Below the pieces are notes generated by a model. It did no database searches, had not been told where the DNA came from, and saw only the letters and a list, made by a program, of their open reading frames with translations. A DNA stretch of 64,000 bases from Ypsolopha sequella (taxonomy: Eukaryota > Arthropoda > Insecta > Lepidoptera > Ypsolophidae): the NCBI GenBank assembly GCA_934047225.1, contig OW203992.1:19333501-19397500 (forward strand), in the 5' to 3' direction. The translations under genes and the position numbers were made by a program. The first letter of the stretch is position 1. The number at the start of each line of letters is the position of its first letter. Positions 10,365 through 22,463 of this stretch are shown in pieces.

Positions 10365-11579
10365 AAGTATAATTTAGCCCGATGTCTTAAGAGATCTCGC
10401 CGAGCCCTTGTTTTAAGAGTATGACATAGCCAAAACAAAAACCAGTTCCGGGCGTGGCTTATTCTATTTTACGATAGCGCGCGGGGGAAAATTCGTCCCG
10501 GTCTCTAAGCTCGCGTCACCATAGCAAAAATACGAATAGAGTGGACGAGGCAGGGTCAAAAGTAATACGTATTTTATTTTATCTAATTTATTAGTGTATT
10601 TCGATCATCGTCACACGGCATTGATCCTACTTGCTATCACGTCGGGACGTAAATTTATTATGGTCGGCTAAAAGTGGTTTTTTGAGTGTTTGATTTATCA
10701 GTTGACCCTCGGAACATTTCAGACACTCCTTTAGAGATACATAATAATATCGTGACGGTTAATTGTCACCATTACCCATTCTTTAAATATTTTTCGCCCG
10801 TTGAGCTGGTTTTACACTTGCGGAAAAATAAATTGGACCAAAAATTTCTTTACAATTTTTTTTTACTAAAGTTGTTATTACAAAAAGTGGAAACTAACAA
10901 GTATTCTCAGAAAGAATGCACCACGTCACTATCTATCTCACTGTAGCCTATATCAATTATGCCTCTCTCATTCAACCACGTTTAACTGCATTACTATCTC
11001 ATTCCAACTCATTTTAAATAGCGTCACTATTTATCTCACTCTAACGCGTGTTAAATGGCATTTCTAATGAACGTCAAATACTTTTACTGCCCGCCACTCT
11101 TTCATTCTAAATTCTAATTATTTAAAAAAATACGCAGCTCCTTTGGTAGTAAAATAGCAATAACTTTTTTTTTCAAAAGTAATACACAGAAATTGCCAGA
11201 TCATTTGAAAAACAATATTTGATGAGCCGTTATTTAAGACAATTTGCAAAAATAACATAGGACATTTTTTTTCAGGGTGTGGTATCGAACTAACCTAATT
11301 ACAAAAAATTGCTCATAAATTGGGTTTTTATTTTTCTTCCTGATGTAACAGCATTTCAAGGTTTATTTTTGACTTTATCAATAGCATGACTATTCAGAGT
11401 TGCGCAACAAAAATTTTATTCTTAGAATTTAGAACTGGTTAGCTTTGACTCTCAAAAATCTATTCGAATTTATAAAAGTACCATCAACTCGAAGGCTATC
11501 TACTTTTTGCTGAGGTCATAATTTGATATTCTGGTCAGGCATGAGCTGGCCTACCAGCTTTCCAAGGGAAAGCGTTGAC

Positions 11580-13420
11580 TTTTGGGACACCTGTTTACCC
11601 TTGGGATAAATCGCCAAGTGTTTAAAATATAGAAATTTATTTGTATCATAGTTTGAAATGTTCAGGTCCCTTTACGCAAAATGAAAAAACAAAACTCTTT
11701 TAGGATTAATTTGTTTTCCCTATGTTTGTCTGTTTTTCCGTTTGTCTAGACAATTTTTCTGGGTCAAATCAATAAATGCTAATATTTACAGCCCTGTAAA
11801 ATATACATATTATAACGTTTTTATGGCCTTTTGTTTAACTTTTTCATACAAATTTTCTCCTTATGAAAATATAGAGATCAACACTTGACATAATATTTTG
11901 CATTTGAAAGAAAGCACAGAAAGGAACTGTAGAACAAATAATGTAAAAAATATAAAACCATATCTTTCTATTCTAAAGGGATTAATAATTTACTGTTTGT
12001 TCAATGTGGCGATAGCTTTGTTTATTTTTTTTTTTCTTTGTTACAAAGATAACAAATATTTTCATACAAGGTTTTCCTTAAGGGCTATTTCTCCGAATTT
12101 GTAACAAAATATTAAGAAATAATTATAACGGTAAAGTACAACTTTTAGCTAAGACAATTTATTGTTAAAAGTTTGCTATATGCATAAACATATTTTAATG
12201 ATATTATGGTATCTTCAAAATAATTGGGTTTTCCATAAGCGTGATATCAGATTATTTAAGAAATTTACGGCTGGTATCACGACGACGGATAAGCCAATTA
12301 TTTTATTACTTTTGTACTAAAATTAAAAATATGTTAATGCATACAGCAGACTTTTAACTATAAGTTTTCTTAACTAAAAGTTGTATTTTTACTTATTGAA
12401 ATTATATTTCTCATCAAGAAGTGCAAGATGATAAGATATTCAAAATAAGTTAATTGAATTTGTGAAATGGTTTCAGGTCAAAACAGTTTTCCATGAAACG
12501 GTAATTGTTTATACTTAGCAAAGTGTGTAAACTTAGTCATCTTAACATGAACGACGCCTGTATTTCTCTCTTTTTTATTTCCAGTATAGATAAAAATATA
12601 CAAACTTGTTAAACTTTGCGTAAAAACGAGGCAATATTGACGATATCCTGACAGCTATTATGATGGTGTTTTATCAAATTTTGCTTTTTGGGCTGTATAG
12701 AGACGTAGTTAGATGTCACTAGAATATACTCATGAAAAAAGATATGAAGAAAATAAGCTGTAGACTTCACATTCGGTTTATACCTATTGTATGAATTTTA
12801 AGAAAAATACAGGGGTAAAGGGACCTCTTAAGGAAAACTTTGTATTAAACTATTTGTTATCTTGGTAAAAAATAATTCAAGGAAAAAAATAAACAAAGCT
12901 AACGCCACATTGAACAGTAGATAATTAATCCCTTTAGAATAGAACAACATGGTTTTCATATTTTTTACATTATTTGTTCAACAATTCCTTTCTGTGTTGA
13001 CTTTTAAATGCAAAATATTATCTCAAGTGTTCATCCCTACATTTTCATAGTGAGAAAATTTCTATGAAAAACGTAAAAAAAAAACGTAAAAACCTAAAAC
13101 GTAATATAAATAAAAACGTCAAAAGTATGTTTTTACAGCTCTATAGAGGGCCGTTAATATTGGTATTTATTAATTTTACCCAGAAAAAATTGTCTAGACA
13201 AACGGACAGACAGACAAACATAGGGATAACAAATTAATCCTAAAAGAGTTTCATTGTTTTCATTTTGCGTAACAGAACCTGAACGTGTACCGACAGGATT
13301 ATCTACGATCTAATAATTTTGCCATGCACTGTAAATATTTCAAAATAAATTTCTATATTTTAAATGCTTGGCGATTTATCCCAAGTAAGTGTACCTGTAT
13401 AATTTGCAAAAAACTTCACT
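11580..13420. repeat. Large fold-back inside repeat Y
   Basis: The arms, roughly 11580-12080 and 12830-13420, are inverted copies. Paired landmarks include gggataaatcgccaagtg versus cttggcgatttatccc, gtttgtctagacaat versus attgtctagacaaac, and ccttaagg versus ctcttaagg. A second, smaller palindrome sits between them (about 12130-12380, centred on aattgggttttcc / taagccaatt). The same structure is present in copy 2 (about 46370-48120). Confidence 0.75.
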
Positions 13421-13563
13421 TATTGGACCTGAAATGGTGAGCCAATACTAGAGGGTAATTTCACGAAAAGGTCATTGACCTTTGTTACAGATCTCAGTAA
13501 GTATAAGTAAATTAATTTGGGTTTCAATAACGATCACAAAATTATTCTTTTAGAGTAACATAT

Positions 13564-13708
13564 TGTTAAAGACTTACTCTGTGTGATATTTTGATGTGTG
13601 ATTTACTCTGTACTACGTTACCATGGTAATTGTATTATAACACTTTCGCAAAGCTGATATTCTTGTCTAAGTTTTCCTCAAGCTTTTAACTAGCAGCAGT
13701 TCCCAACA
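13564..13708 (+). repeat. BEL element 5' LTR
   Basis: 145 bp, starting tgttaaagac and ending tcccaaca. It differs from the 3' LTR at two positions by eye (t/c in gtaattgtatta and in cagttccc), pointing to a fairly recent insertion. Short LTRs are unusual for this group. Confidence 0.95.
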
Positions 13709-13711
13709 TCG

Positions 13712-13725
13712 TGGTCCATTCGAGC
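13712..13725 (+). promoter_or_regulatory. Primer binding site, tRNA-Tyr type
   Basis: Three bases after the LTR comes TGGTCCATTCGAGC. It equals the complement of the tRNA-Tyr 3' end (TGGTCC TTCGAGC...) with one extra A. The deleted LTR element at 28.5-31.3 kb has an uninterrupted version of this site, which supports the reading. Confidence 0.6.
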
Positions 13726-13759
13726 AAACGAAGTATTGAGGTACAAGATTATCACCAGA

Positions 13760-15106
13760 ATGTTAACAAGAGCAAAGGCTCGAAGCGAAAGTCAACTCGC
13801 ACGACAACTGTCATCCACCAGCAAAACGAGCATTGATAATATTCCCGATAGCTCCAACCCAGTATGTAATCAGCCTAGGAGCAGCAGATCATCAGTATCT
13901 AGTTCCAAGATGTCAGTTGTATCCATCGATGTGGTGAGGAAACAACTCGAATTAGAGGCTGCCGAAGAGAAAGCACGTTTGTTCGTCGCGGCTGCAGAGG
14001 CAGAAGCTAAGTTGGAGGAGATCAGTATGCGTGCGAAGATAGAAGAAACAAGAGAGAAAGCCAAGCTGGAGGAGGCAAAGTTGCAAGCCGAAATTGTGGA
14101 AAAGAGACTCAGTGCCAGCTTAGCAGAAATTGAGGATCGACGACTTCGTGAAGGTTCTAATGTGACGTCGTCAGCACGAAGGACTGAGGAATGCGTAACG
14201 CGACAGAATGTTAATGTTCAGCACACCACCGCGACACAAAATATGCGTGACTCAAACCCCGGTGCCCCCGCTGAACAAGATGATTGTCAAACAGTTCCTA
14301 CTACTCATGATGACGAAGTACGTTTAGCCTCTTCTGCCCCAAAAATGTCAGCCCCTTTAGCCCAAGGTAATGTTCAAAGCCATGCAATACTTAAGTTAGC
14401 TGATGCAGTTCATAATTTAGCATTAGGTTGCGCTCGTAATTCTCAACAAGCGAATGTTTCTGATAAGTTAATGAGTCGTATTGCGACACCTAAGGAGCTG
14501 CCTACGTTCAGAGGAGACCCTTTAGAATGGATTTGTTATGAAAGTTTCTACGAGGAGTCCACGCAGGTTTGTCAGTTTTCTAACGTAGAGAATCTTTGTC
14601 GTTTACGTAAAAGTCTGCAAGGTGAAGCGAGAGAATGTGTTGCTGCACTTCTCATGGGAAATGTTTCTGCTGAAAATATCATGCAAACTTTGAAATTACG
14701 TTTCGGACGACCTGAAATCATAATTACAAAAATTGTTAACCAAATTCGAAAAATTCCGTCATTGTCTACGTCATATCACAATGACATCGTGACATTTTCT
14801 ATCAAAATAAAAAATTGCGTCGCTGCTGTCAAAACCATAAAGCAAGATGATTATCTAAGGAGTCCCGAACTTACGTCGGTAATACTATCTAAGTTACCAT
14901 GTGCTTTGATCACACGTTGGGCGGACTATGCACACGAACATAGCGACAAAAGTTTTAGTATGACTCGCATGGAGCTTTTATCGGAATTTTTAGATAAAGA
15001 AGCGCAAAAGATTTCCAATATCGGTGTAGCTTTACTGAATGTTCCTTCTATTCAAAGAAAGACTGAAGTGATTCAAACTCATTCTAATTTTCACAGCATC
15101 ACCTAG
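13760..15106 (+). pseudogene. BEL/Pao gag region
   Basis: This encodes the capsid-type polyprotein start. I chose the ATG at 13760 because the open frame upstream of it begins with a non-ATG codon. Residues about 60-135 are Glu/Lys/Ala-rich and look like a coiled coil. From about residue 248 the sequence LPTFRGDPLEW opens the conserved capsid-like region of BEL/Pao gag (DUF1759 type) and runs to about residue 420. The frame ends with TAG at 15104-15106, directly before the zinc-knuckle segment, which is in another frame. In BEL/Pao elements gag and pol are normally one frame, so this is probably a frameshift rather than a true gag stop. Confidence 0.85.
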
Positions 15107-16536
15107 TGCTAACACAAACAAAGGAAGCCCAGACGAGTGCTACGAAAAAAGACGCAACGAAATGCCGTTTCTGCTTCAAGCGCTCTGATCATGTTATAAC
15201 TGACTGTCCAAAGTTTAAACGCGCCCTTCGGAAAGATAAGTGGTCTTTCGTACGTAGAAATCGACTTTGCCCAAAATGCCTAATTTCCGATCATGACAAA
15301 AACGTATGTGATGCACCGATATGTAACATTGATAACTGCGGATTACCACATCACGTAATTCTTCACTGGCCAATTAAGACAACTGAGAGGTCTGCTAATG
15401 TTACCATGGATGAACCTTCTGACAAGGTGGACCCCAGTAAACGGGCAGCCTTTGAATTTCTCGAGAATGAAGACTCTAACGCATGTGTAGCAAACGTTAC
15501 ACACTCAGAAAGTGCAACTAGATCAGACTCACTTTTACCTTCACACGTGCTCCTGAAGTATGTTCGCGTCCGGATCCATGGCCCTAATGGTGACGTCGTT
15601 ACTGATGCCCTCTTAGACGACGGTTGCACCATCACGATGATTGATGATAGGGTTGCCGAGCAAGCTGGATTGAAAGGTCGCACGGAAAGTTTACGACTAC
15701 GTGGAGCTTGGAATAGTAGTATTCTAGTCTGTCAATCGGAGCTAATGTCATTTGAGGTCTCTGGAGGAAATTCTGACCGCTTTAAGATAGTAGCACGTTC
15801 AGTTAAAGACATAAACCTACCGAATCAATATTTTCAACCAGACAGGTATGAATATTTAAATGAAATCAAAGATGTTCTATGTTCCGATCCCATGAAGCCC
15901 TTAATGATAATCGGTCAGGACAACTATCACCTGCTGGCGCCACTGGAGATTATAGAAGGCAACCCTAGTGCAACTCGTACTGTCCTAGGTTGGTCTGTTC
16001 ATGGAAAATCATTAATGAAAAGTCGTCCACATGGAGTTACCAATGCTTGTACACTGTTCATAACCAGCTATGACGAACGCGAAAGTAGTTTAGGAGAACT
16101 AAATGATCTTGTCAAACGCTCATATGCACTAGATTCTCTTGGAGTCAGCGCCAAGCCTCGACAGTGCTCAGAGGATATAAGAGCTTTGAAAATCCTTGAT
16201 GCTACGTCTAAACAAGTTGATGACCACTGGGAAGTTGGTCTCCCGTGGAAAGATGATTCGTTAAAGATGAAAGATTCTTATCTTTCTGCATACATGCGAC
16301 TTCAAGGCGTAGAGAAAAAGATGCGCTTAAACCCAGATTTCCAAGCTCGATACCGTGAAAGAGTACAACATCTGCTTGAGAATAATTATGCACACCTCTG
16401 TGAAGAACCTGATGATGATCTGTCTGTACTCGATCGAATTTGGTATTTGCCCCATTTTGCAGTGGACAATCCTAACAAAAAGAAACTACGACTATTATTT
16501 TTGATGCCGCTGCGAAGTCTGAAGGCTGCTCTCTAA
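15088..16536 (+). pseudogene. BEL/Pao zinc knuckle, protease and start of reverse transcriptase
   Basis: It continues the polyprotein in a new frame, open from 15088. Numbering codons from 15106, a CX2CX5HX4C knuckle lies at residues 20-34, and a second Cys/His-rich segment at about 62-86. The aspartic protease active site DDGCTITMID (residues 171-180) lies in a retropepsin-like domain typical of BEL/Pao. After a linker, the start of the reverse transcriptase appears (RIWYLPHFAV, about residue 445). The frame is lost in a T-run near 16496-16502 and stops at 16534-16536. The following reverse transcriptase is in a different frame. Confidence 0.85.
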
Positions 16537-16577
16537 ATGACTACCTACTTCAGGGTCCAGATTTACTAGTTTCACTT

Positions 16578-17330
16578 ATGGGAATCTTGTTCAGATTCAG
16601 AGAGCATCGCGTTGCAGTGACCGGCGATATCAAAGATATGTTTCTTAGAGTTCAAATTAGAAAGGAAGATCAAGATGCTCTACGTTTTCTCTGGAGAGAT
16701 AATTTCAACAGTAATAAACCACCTACAAAATATGTCATGAACTCTCTGATTTTCGGAGCATGCTGTTCTCCCTTTGTGGCACAATATGTCAAAAACAAAA
16801 ATGCGATGCAATATGAGAAAGAGAAGCCTCGCGCTGTTAGAAGCATTGTTCATAATCATTATGTTGATGATTTGATGGATAGTATTGACACTGAGGAAGA
16901 AGCCATTCTATTGGTTCAAGACGTGAGAAACATTCACAAAAAGGGAGGTTTTGAGATACGGAATTGGACCAGTAACAGTAAGGCGGTTCTAGCGAGTTTA
17001 CCTAATGAAGATTTAGGCCCGAGCGCCGTTAAGTTTAATATCGAAGGAGCAAGCGAGGGCGAAAGGACACTAGGACTTTATTGGTTTCCAGCCGAAGATG
17101 TACTAGGATTTGATTGTTCACTCAAACGCATTAGTAAAGATATACTCAACTGTTTAAAACGACCAACTAAGCGCGAGATGCTAAGCGTCGTTATGTCAGT
17201 TTTTGACGTTCAAGGTTTTCTGGCACCGATATCCATAAAGTCAAAAATTATGCTTCAAGATGTCTGGAGAAGTGGATTAGCTTGGGACGAACCAGTCAAA
17301 GATGAAGAATTTGCGAAATGGCAAAAATGA
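16578..17330 (+). pseudogene. BEL/Pao reverse transcriptase core
   Basis: It carries the polymerase part of the element, which copies element RNA into DNA. Motif A is in VTGDIKDMF and the catalytic YVDD is at residues 95-98 (codons from 16860). The thumb and connection follow (VFDVQGFLAPISIKSK). The frame begins before this ATG, because the upstream coding sequence was lost to the frameshift near 16500. A TGA at 17328 interrupts an otherwise continuous frame that resumes directly in the RNase H region. Confidence 0.9.
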
Positions 17331-17378
17331 TTAAAGAGTGTTGAGAATATAAAGTCGCTGCGCATTCCCAGATGGTAC

Positions 17379-19340
17379 TTGAATATGGCAGAAAAGGTTC
17401 CAGTAGATGTTATCGTTAAGCGAGAGCTACACGTTTTTTGCGACGCCTCACCACAAGCCTATGCTGCTGTTGCATTCTGGCGAATTCTCTATTTCACAAG
17501 TGTGTATGTTGCTTTCATAGCTAGTAAGAGCAGAGTCGCACCTTTAAGACCTGTATCAGTGCCACGCATGGAGCTACAAGGAGCAGTGCTGGCATGTAGA
17601 TTAGCTGCTAATATTGAAAAAGAACATACACATAAGCCAGATCAGCGGTTCTTTTGGACAGATTCATCAACAGTTCTGTTTTGGATTATGAGTGATGCAC
17701 GTAATTACAAACCCTATGTTGCAAACCGCCTCGGAGAGATCGACGAACTCACCAATTTGGAGGAATGGCGGTACGTTCCATCCGAATTAAATGTCGCAGA
17801 CTTCGCGACCAAAGAAAATGTTGACGATCTTCAATATGATCATCAATGGTTCCACGGTCCTAAGTTTTTGGGAGAAGATGAGATTATGTGGCCTCAAAAA
17901 ATGTTTACCAAAACGTCGGGATCCGTTGAAGATTTAGAGCTCAAGAAAGGACCTGTGGTTACCGTTGTAACACCTATTAAGTCATCTATTCCTGAATGTA
18001 CTAGATTCTCATCATGGATACGGCTTTTAAACGCCACGGCCACACTTTTGCAAGCCATTGATAAGTTTCAGAAAAAAGGTGCAACAGTTCATTCTAAGAA
18101 ACTAGATCGAGCCGAAGTTTTGATACTTAAGCAATCTCAAAGTGATTCATTCCCTGAAGAGATAGCTCTTCTGAAAGACAACAACCCTATTCCAAAGAAA
18201 AGTAAGCTTGCAAAGCTTTCACCTTACCTTGATCATGAAGGAGTTCTACGAATTCATGGACGCATTGATGCTGCAGAAAATATTAGCATTGACTTAAAAA
18301 GGCCCGCTATTCTTGACGGTCGTCATCATGTTTCGCGTCTAATCATTAACTATTATCACAAACTGTTTGCTCACGCTAACAATGAAACAGTCATCAAGAG
18401 ACAACCGAGACAAGGAGATTTACCAGCAGGTCGAGTTGCGCATAGTTGTAGACCATTTTCTCATTGCCGTCTAGACCTTTTTGGACCTTTTGATGTTGCG
18501 GTTGGAAGAAGGCGAGAAAAAAGGTACGGAGTAATATTCACATGTATGACTGTGCGTGCCATTCACCTTGAGATTGTTCACTCACTGTCTACCGACAGTT
18601 TGATAATGGCTTTAAGAAGAATGGCTACAAGACGAGGATGGCCAACAGATCTGTACTCTGACAATGGTACAAACTTACGCGGAGGAGATGTTGAACTTAA
18701 GTCCTTGCAGACTAAGACTTCTAAGTACAGAATTAACTGGCATTTCAACCCACCTCTCAGTCCACATATGGGAGGTGCCTGGGAAAGGCTCATTCGCAGC
18801 GTAAAGACAGCGTTGAAGGTTATAATGAAAGAGAGAGCGCCACGAGATGAAATTCTTAGGACATTGATGTGCGAAGTAGAAGCGATAGTTAATAGTCGCC
18901 CGTTAACACACGTTTCGGTAAGCTCCTCTGATGATGTTGCTTTGACCCCATTTCATTTTTTGTTGGGTACATCATCGAATCTGCCTACTGGTTTGTCGGA
19001 TGCTACTGATCTATGCTCAAGAAAACAGTGGCGTGTGGCACAAAGATTGGCTGACATGTTTTGGGCTAGATGGCTAAAAGAGGTTCTCCCTTGTTTATTA
19101 CCGAGGACGATGAGTCCTATTAATGACGAGAGTCAGCTACAAGTCGGCGATGTGGTACTTATCGTTGACCCAACTTCTGAGAGAGGATACTGGCCGCGTG
19201 GAAGGATTGAAGCGGTGTACCCTGGAGCCGATAGCCGAGTGAGGGTTGTCGACGTGAGAACATCACGCGGCACGGTGCGCCGCCGCTCTGTATTACGACT
19301 CGTTCGTCTGCCTTTAAGCCCCAGGGGTGAAGAATGTTAA
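17379..19340 (+). pseudogene. BEL/Pao RNase H, integrase and C-terminal domain
   Basis: The same frame as the reverse transcriptase, open after the TGA at 17328. RNase H appears as LHVFCDASPQAY (Asp at residue 22), RMELQG and WTDSSTV. The integrase starts with a His-His pair (YYHKLFAH), but the following two-cysteine half of the HHCC zinc-binding domain is missing: ETVIKR runs directly into the linker QGDLP. The catalytic triad is present: Asp366 (LDLFGPF), Asp428 (YSDNGTN) and Glu469 (GGAWERL). The C-terminal DUF5641-like segment (LQVGDVVLIVDP) ends just before the 3' LTR. Without the zinc-binding half the integrase should be inactive. Confidence 0.9.
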
Positions 19341-19479
19341 AGACTTACTCTGTGTGATATTTTGATGTGTGATTTACTCTGTACTACGTTACCATGGTAA
19401 TTGCATTATAACACTTTCGCAAAGCTGATATTCTTGTCTAAGTTTTCCTCAAGCTTTTAACTAGCAGCAGTCCCCAACA
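19335..19479 (+). repeat. BEL element 3' LTR
   Basis: A 145-bp direct copy of the 5' LTR. The purine-rich aggggtgaagaa just before it (19323-19334) is a good polypurine tract. The pol frame's stop codon overlaps the first bases of the LTR. Confidence 0.95.
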
Positions 19480-20351
19480 CATATATTATTTTCCCGCATA
19501 AAAGTATGAATTCAATCCAAATTCATTCAGTTTTGTTGTTATGACTATGGCACGATGTAGCTAAATCACTCATACGCATATTTTGTCGAGTTTTTAACGG
19601 CAGGTATATGATGCTCCTCGAAATATTACTTTATAAAATTAATTTCAATGTGTTTTGAAGTAGTTTTGGGAGATATTTATAGCTTGCAAAAAAGGGCACA
19701 GGTTCCACGTCTTACGGGCGCCAACGCTAGGCGTAGACTGACAATATCTTGCTGCCGCTGACTGCATCAGTGGATTTACGTATTTTTGGAAAAAGGGGGT
19801 GCTTTTTTTGACCCGAATAACGTGGTATTTGGAAAATGAATAGATATCATTCACACTAATTTTATTAAAAAAAAAACAACAAAATCGCGAAAGCGATACC
19901 TGAAACAAAATCGATAAGAAGTGTGCAATAGAGGGTTACAAAAAAATTCATTGACAGTACAAATATGAATCGATTAACGTGGTTTGTGGAAAATGAATAC
20001 CTTAAAGTTCAACCAAAAACATGTATTTTTTTTATGGCTATACGTAACCTAATTATTGCAACAAAATCATCCGAAAGCTGACATTTTATTTCTGTTTGTA
20101 TTTTCGTTCCCCTTAAGAGTGAACTAAGACAAGGGCTCGGCGAGATCTAAACGACACGGTAAAAAAAAGTCGAAAAAAAAATTGCCAAAATTTTGATCGG
20201 CCATCGGCTAATTGTAAGGAGTTCGGGTTTAAACTATAGTAATCAGTCAAGCTGGGATTACATGACCGAAAAAAAAATTGAATTTGACAGGTTTTGACAG
20301 TTTTTTGACAGGTCCAAAAAAGTATTTCCGATTTGCATGAAACTCGGTATC

Positions 20352-22463
20352 TAACTCGGTAACTAAAACATAAAATCAAATTGTATAAAAAAACTTTACG
20401 AAAGGTCATGTTTAAAGCAAAACAAATCGAGTATGGACATAGGATTAATAAATCTAAAAACAAAATAGGTGAAACATGGAAAGTTATATCCGAACAAACA
20501 AATAAAAATCATAAATCTACAAACGATGTTGATACACTTAAAGATGAATGCGGTGATATAACTAAGGATACTAAAAAAATTGCAAACATATTCAACAACT
20601 TTTTCAGAAATGTTGCTAAAAAAATGACAAAAGGTCTAAAAACAGACATAAATAAATGTGACGACTTTTTAAAGAAGTCAAATAGCAATGTAAATGTTAA
20701 GATAAAGTTTACACCATTAACTAAAACAGAAATGATTCATATAATTTCAGAAATTAAAAGCAAAAAATCATTAGACGTTTATGAAATGGACTGTAAAACA
20801 ATTAAAGAGCTAATCTTAAAAAATGATACACTGATGCACTTATTGCTGATCATACTCAATGATTGCATAGAAAAAGGCGTTTTTCCAGATGCTCTTAAGG
20901 TTGGTAAAGTAGTTCCTCTTTATAAAAAGGGAGAATGTATAGATCCTGGCAATTACAGGCCCGTATGCGTGCTTCCTGTCATTTCTAAGATAATGGAGAA
21001 AGCAATTAAAAGAAGAATAGTACAGCACTTTGAAGGTAACGATTTATTTGTCTCTACACAATTTGGCTTTCGTAGGGACAAATCAACCGAAATGGCCATT
21101 AGAAATGTAATTTATTTTGTATTGGAGGCGTTGGATGGATCACAGAAATGCTCTAGTGTATTTTGTGATCTTTCCAAGGCATTCGATTGTTTGAGGCACG
21201 ACATCCTTCTGCATAAGTTAAAGCACTATGGATTTTCAGACATGGAGCTGAATCTTCTGGAGTCTTACTTATGTAATAGAAAGCAAGCAGTCTTCATAAA
21301 TGGTCAGTTCTCATCTTACGAAATAAACGATATCGGTGTCCCACAAGGATCGATTCTGGGACCAGTATTATTTCTTATATATATAAATGACCTGGCTGGC
21401 TCCCTACCTGAATGGGCATTAGTTTCCTTGTTTGCTGACGATACTCATGTAGGTATAAAAGACAGAAGTTTATTAGGTACCGAACAAAAAACCAAAGTAA
21501 TAATGGATAAATTGAAAGAATGGTTCGAAGCTAATGGTATTATTTTGAATAATAACAAAAGTATTATAATGTCCTATAAAACCAGAAAAAATAAAAATGA
21601 TTTAATTCATGCACAAGAAACTACTTTTTTAGGTTATATTGTAGATTACACATTGACTCATTCTGCCCATATTAATAAAGTCTGCAAAAAACTAGCAAGA
21701 GCAAACTACGCTTTACTAAAATTAAAGTCTCTTGTTGACAGAAAAACCCTCATTACTGTATATTATGCCTACATACAATCTATCATAAGTTACGCTATCA
21801 CAGTATGGGGAAACGGAGTTGATATAAAACGAGTCCTAATTTCTCAAAAAAGGGCAATAAGAATTATAAACGGGCTACATAAACGGACGTCTGTACGAAG
21901 TTATTTTAAGAAGGACAAAATTATGACCGTAATTTCATTATTTATTTACAAATCTTTGATCGAAATTTATTTACAAAAAGACAATTTACCCAAAAGAATG
22001 GACATTCACAAATATAATACAAGAAATAAAGAGAAATTAATAACACCAAAAATCAGACTAAAAAAGACGCAAAAACAAGGGAAATATATTAAATTAGTAA
22101 TGTTTAACAAAATACCGACAGCTGTATCAAAGTTACTGCTCTTGGAATTTAAAACCAAGGTAAAACTTTTCTTGCAGAATAATCCATTCTACTCTATTAA
22201 TGAATTCATGAATTTAAACATAAAGCCATGTTCATTTCCTAATTAGACATTTAAATTAATTTTTAATTAAGTTTGACATTTTTAATTTATTTTTAATTTT
22301 AATGTTAGCCACACATTTTTAATAATGGATTTCATATGTGTACCGATTGTGTATGTACAATTGTACATATTTTGCATTTAATGTGATATTTATATTAATA
22401 ATAACTGACAAACCTTTTATAACGGACTTTGTTATATGGTGAATAAATATCTTATATCTTATC
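20352..22463 (+). mobile_element. 5'-truncated non-LTR retrotransposon (Jockey/CR1-like)
   Basis: A 2.1-kb insertion into repeat X. Copy 2 at 38520 is the empty site (ctcggtatc directly followed by the downstream sequence). The 3' end is a short tatctta-type repeat. Only a TATC-like microhomology flanks it. The endonuclease part is absent, so it is a 5'-truncated copy. A small local duplication of aactcggta lies at its 5' junction. Confidence 0.85.
20381..22246 (+). pseudogene. Reverse transcriptase of non-LTR element (N-terminus missing)
   Basis: An intact 621-codon frame encoding a reverse transcriptase that would copy element RNA at a nicked target. The first codon is not ATG and the frame starts in the spacer between endonuclease and polymerase, so this is the truncated 3' part of a longer ORF. 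Visible motifs are NYRPVCVLPVISKIMEKAI, motif A VFCDLSKAFD (Asp at residue 263), GVPQGSILGPVLFLIYIND, and the catalytic FADDT at residues 351-355. A C-terminal region with SYAITVWG follows. There are no stops or frameshifts, which suggests a recent insertion. Clade (Jockey, CR1 or relatives) is not certain. It is not expected to retrotranspose on its own. Confidence 0.9.

Larger units (their letters stand above)
13564..19479 (+). mobile_element. BEL/Pao LTR retrotransposon, complete but broken
   Basis: A 5,916-bp element with 145-bp LTRs (TG...CA) and a CATAT target duplication at 13559-13563 and 19480-19484. The matching empty site is in Y copy 2 near 48290-48300, where the flanks are continuous. 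The order gag, protease, reverse transcriptase, RNase H, integrase is that of BEL/Pao. The reading frame is broken by shifts near 15085-15106 and 16490-16540 and by an in-frame TGA at 17328-17330. The integrase also has a deletion. The element is therefore defective, although its LTRs differ at only about two positions. Confidence 0.93.
10420..20112. repeat. Repeat family Y, copy 1 (interrupted by BEL element)
   Basis: It shares sequence in order with 40889-49088. It starts atgacatagccaaaac and ends ttcgttcccc. TTAAGAGT occurs at both edges (10413-10420, 20113-20120) and may be an 8-bp target duplication, but copy 2 has the same bases on its left side only. Without the BEL insertion it is about 3.8 kb. 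It has no ORF conserved between copies. Much of its middle is a large fold-back. The family was not identified. Confidence 0.7.

Noticed and set aside
8863..10438. Repeated minus-strand open frames (MHTI..., ETCTPVNVNVCGCDS) in the tandem array
   Set aside because: They are the 101/97-bp repeat read through. Unit lengths are not multiples of three, so the frame changes between units and no protein can be conserved.
10686..10946. 86-codon ORF in repeat Y
   Set aside because: The second Y copy carries indels in the same region that destroy the frame, so it is not under coding constraint.
13736..13759. Upstream start for the BEL gag
   Set aside because: The codon at 13736 is TTG. The first ATG is at 13760, which gives the usual start for this frame.
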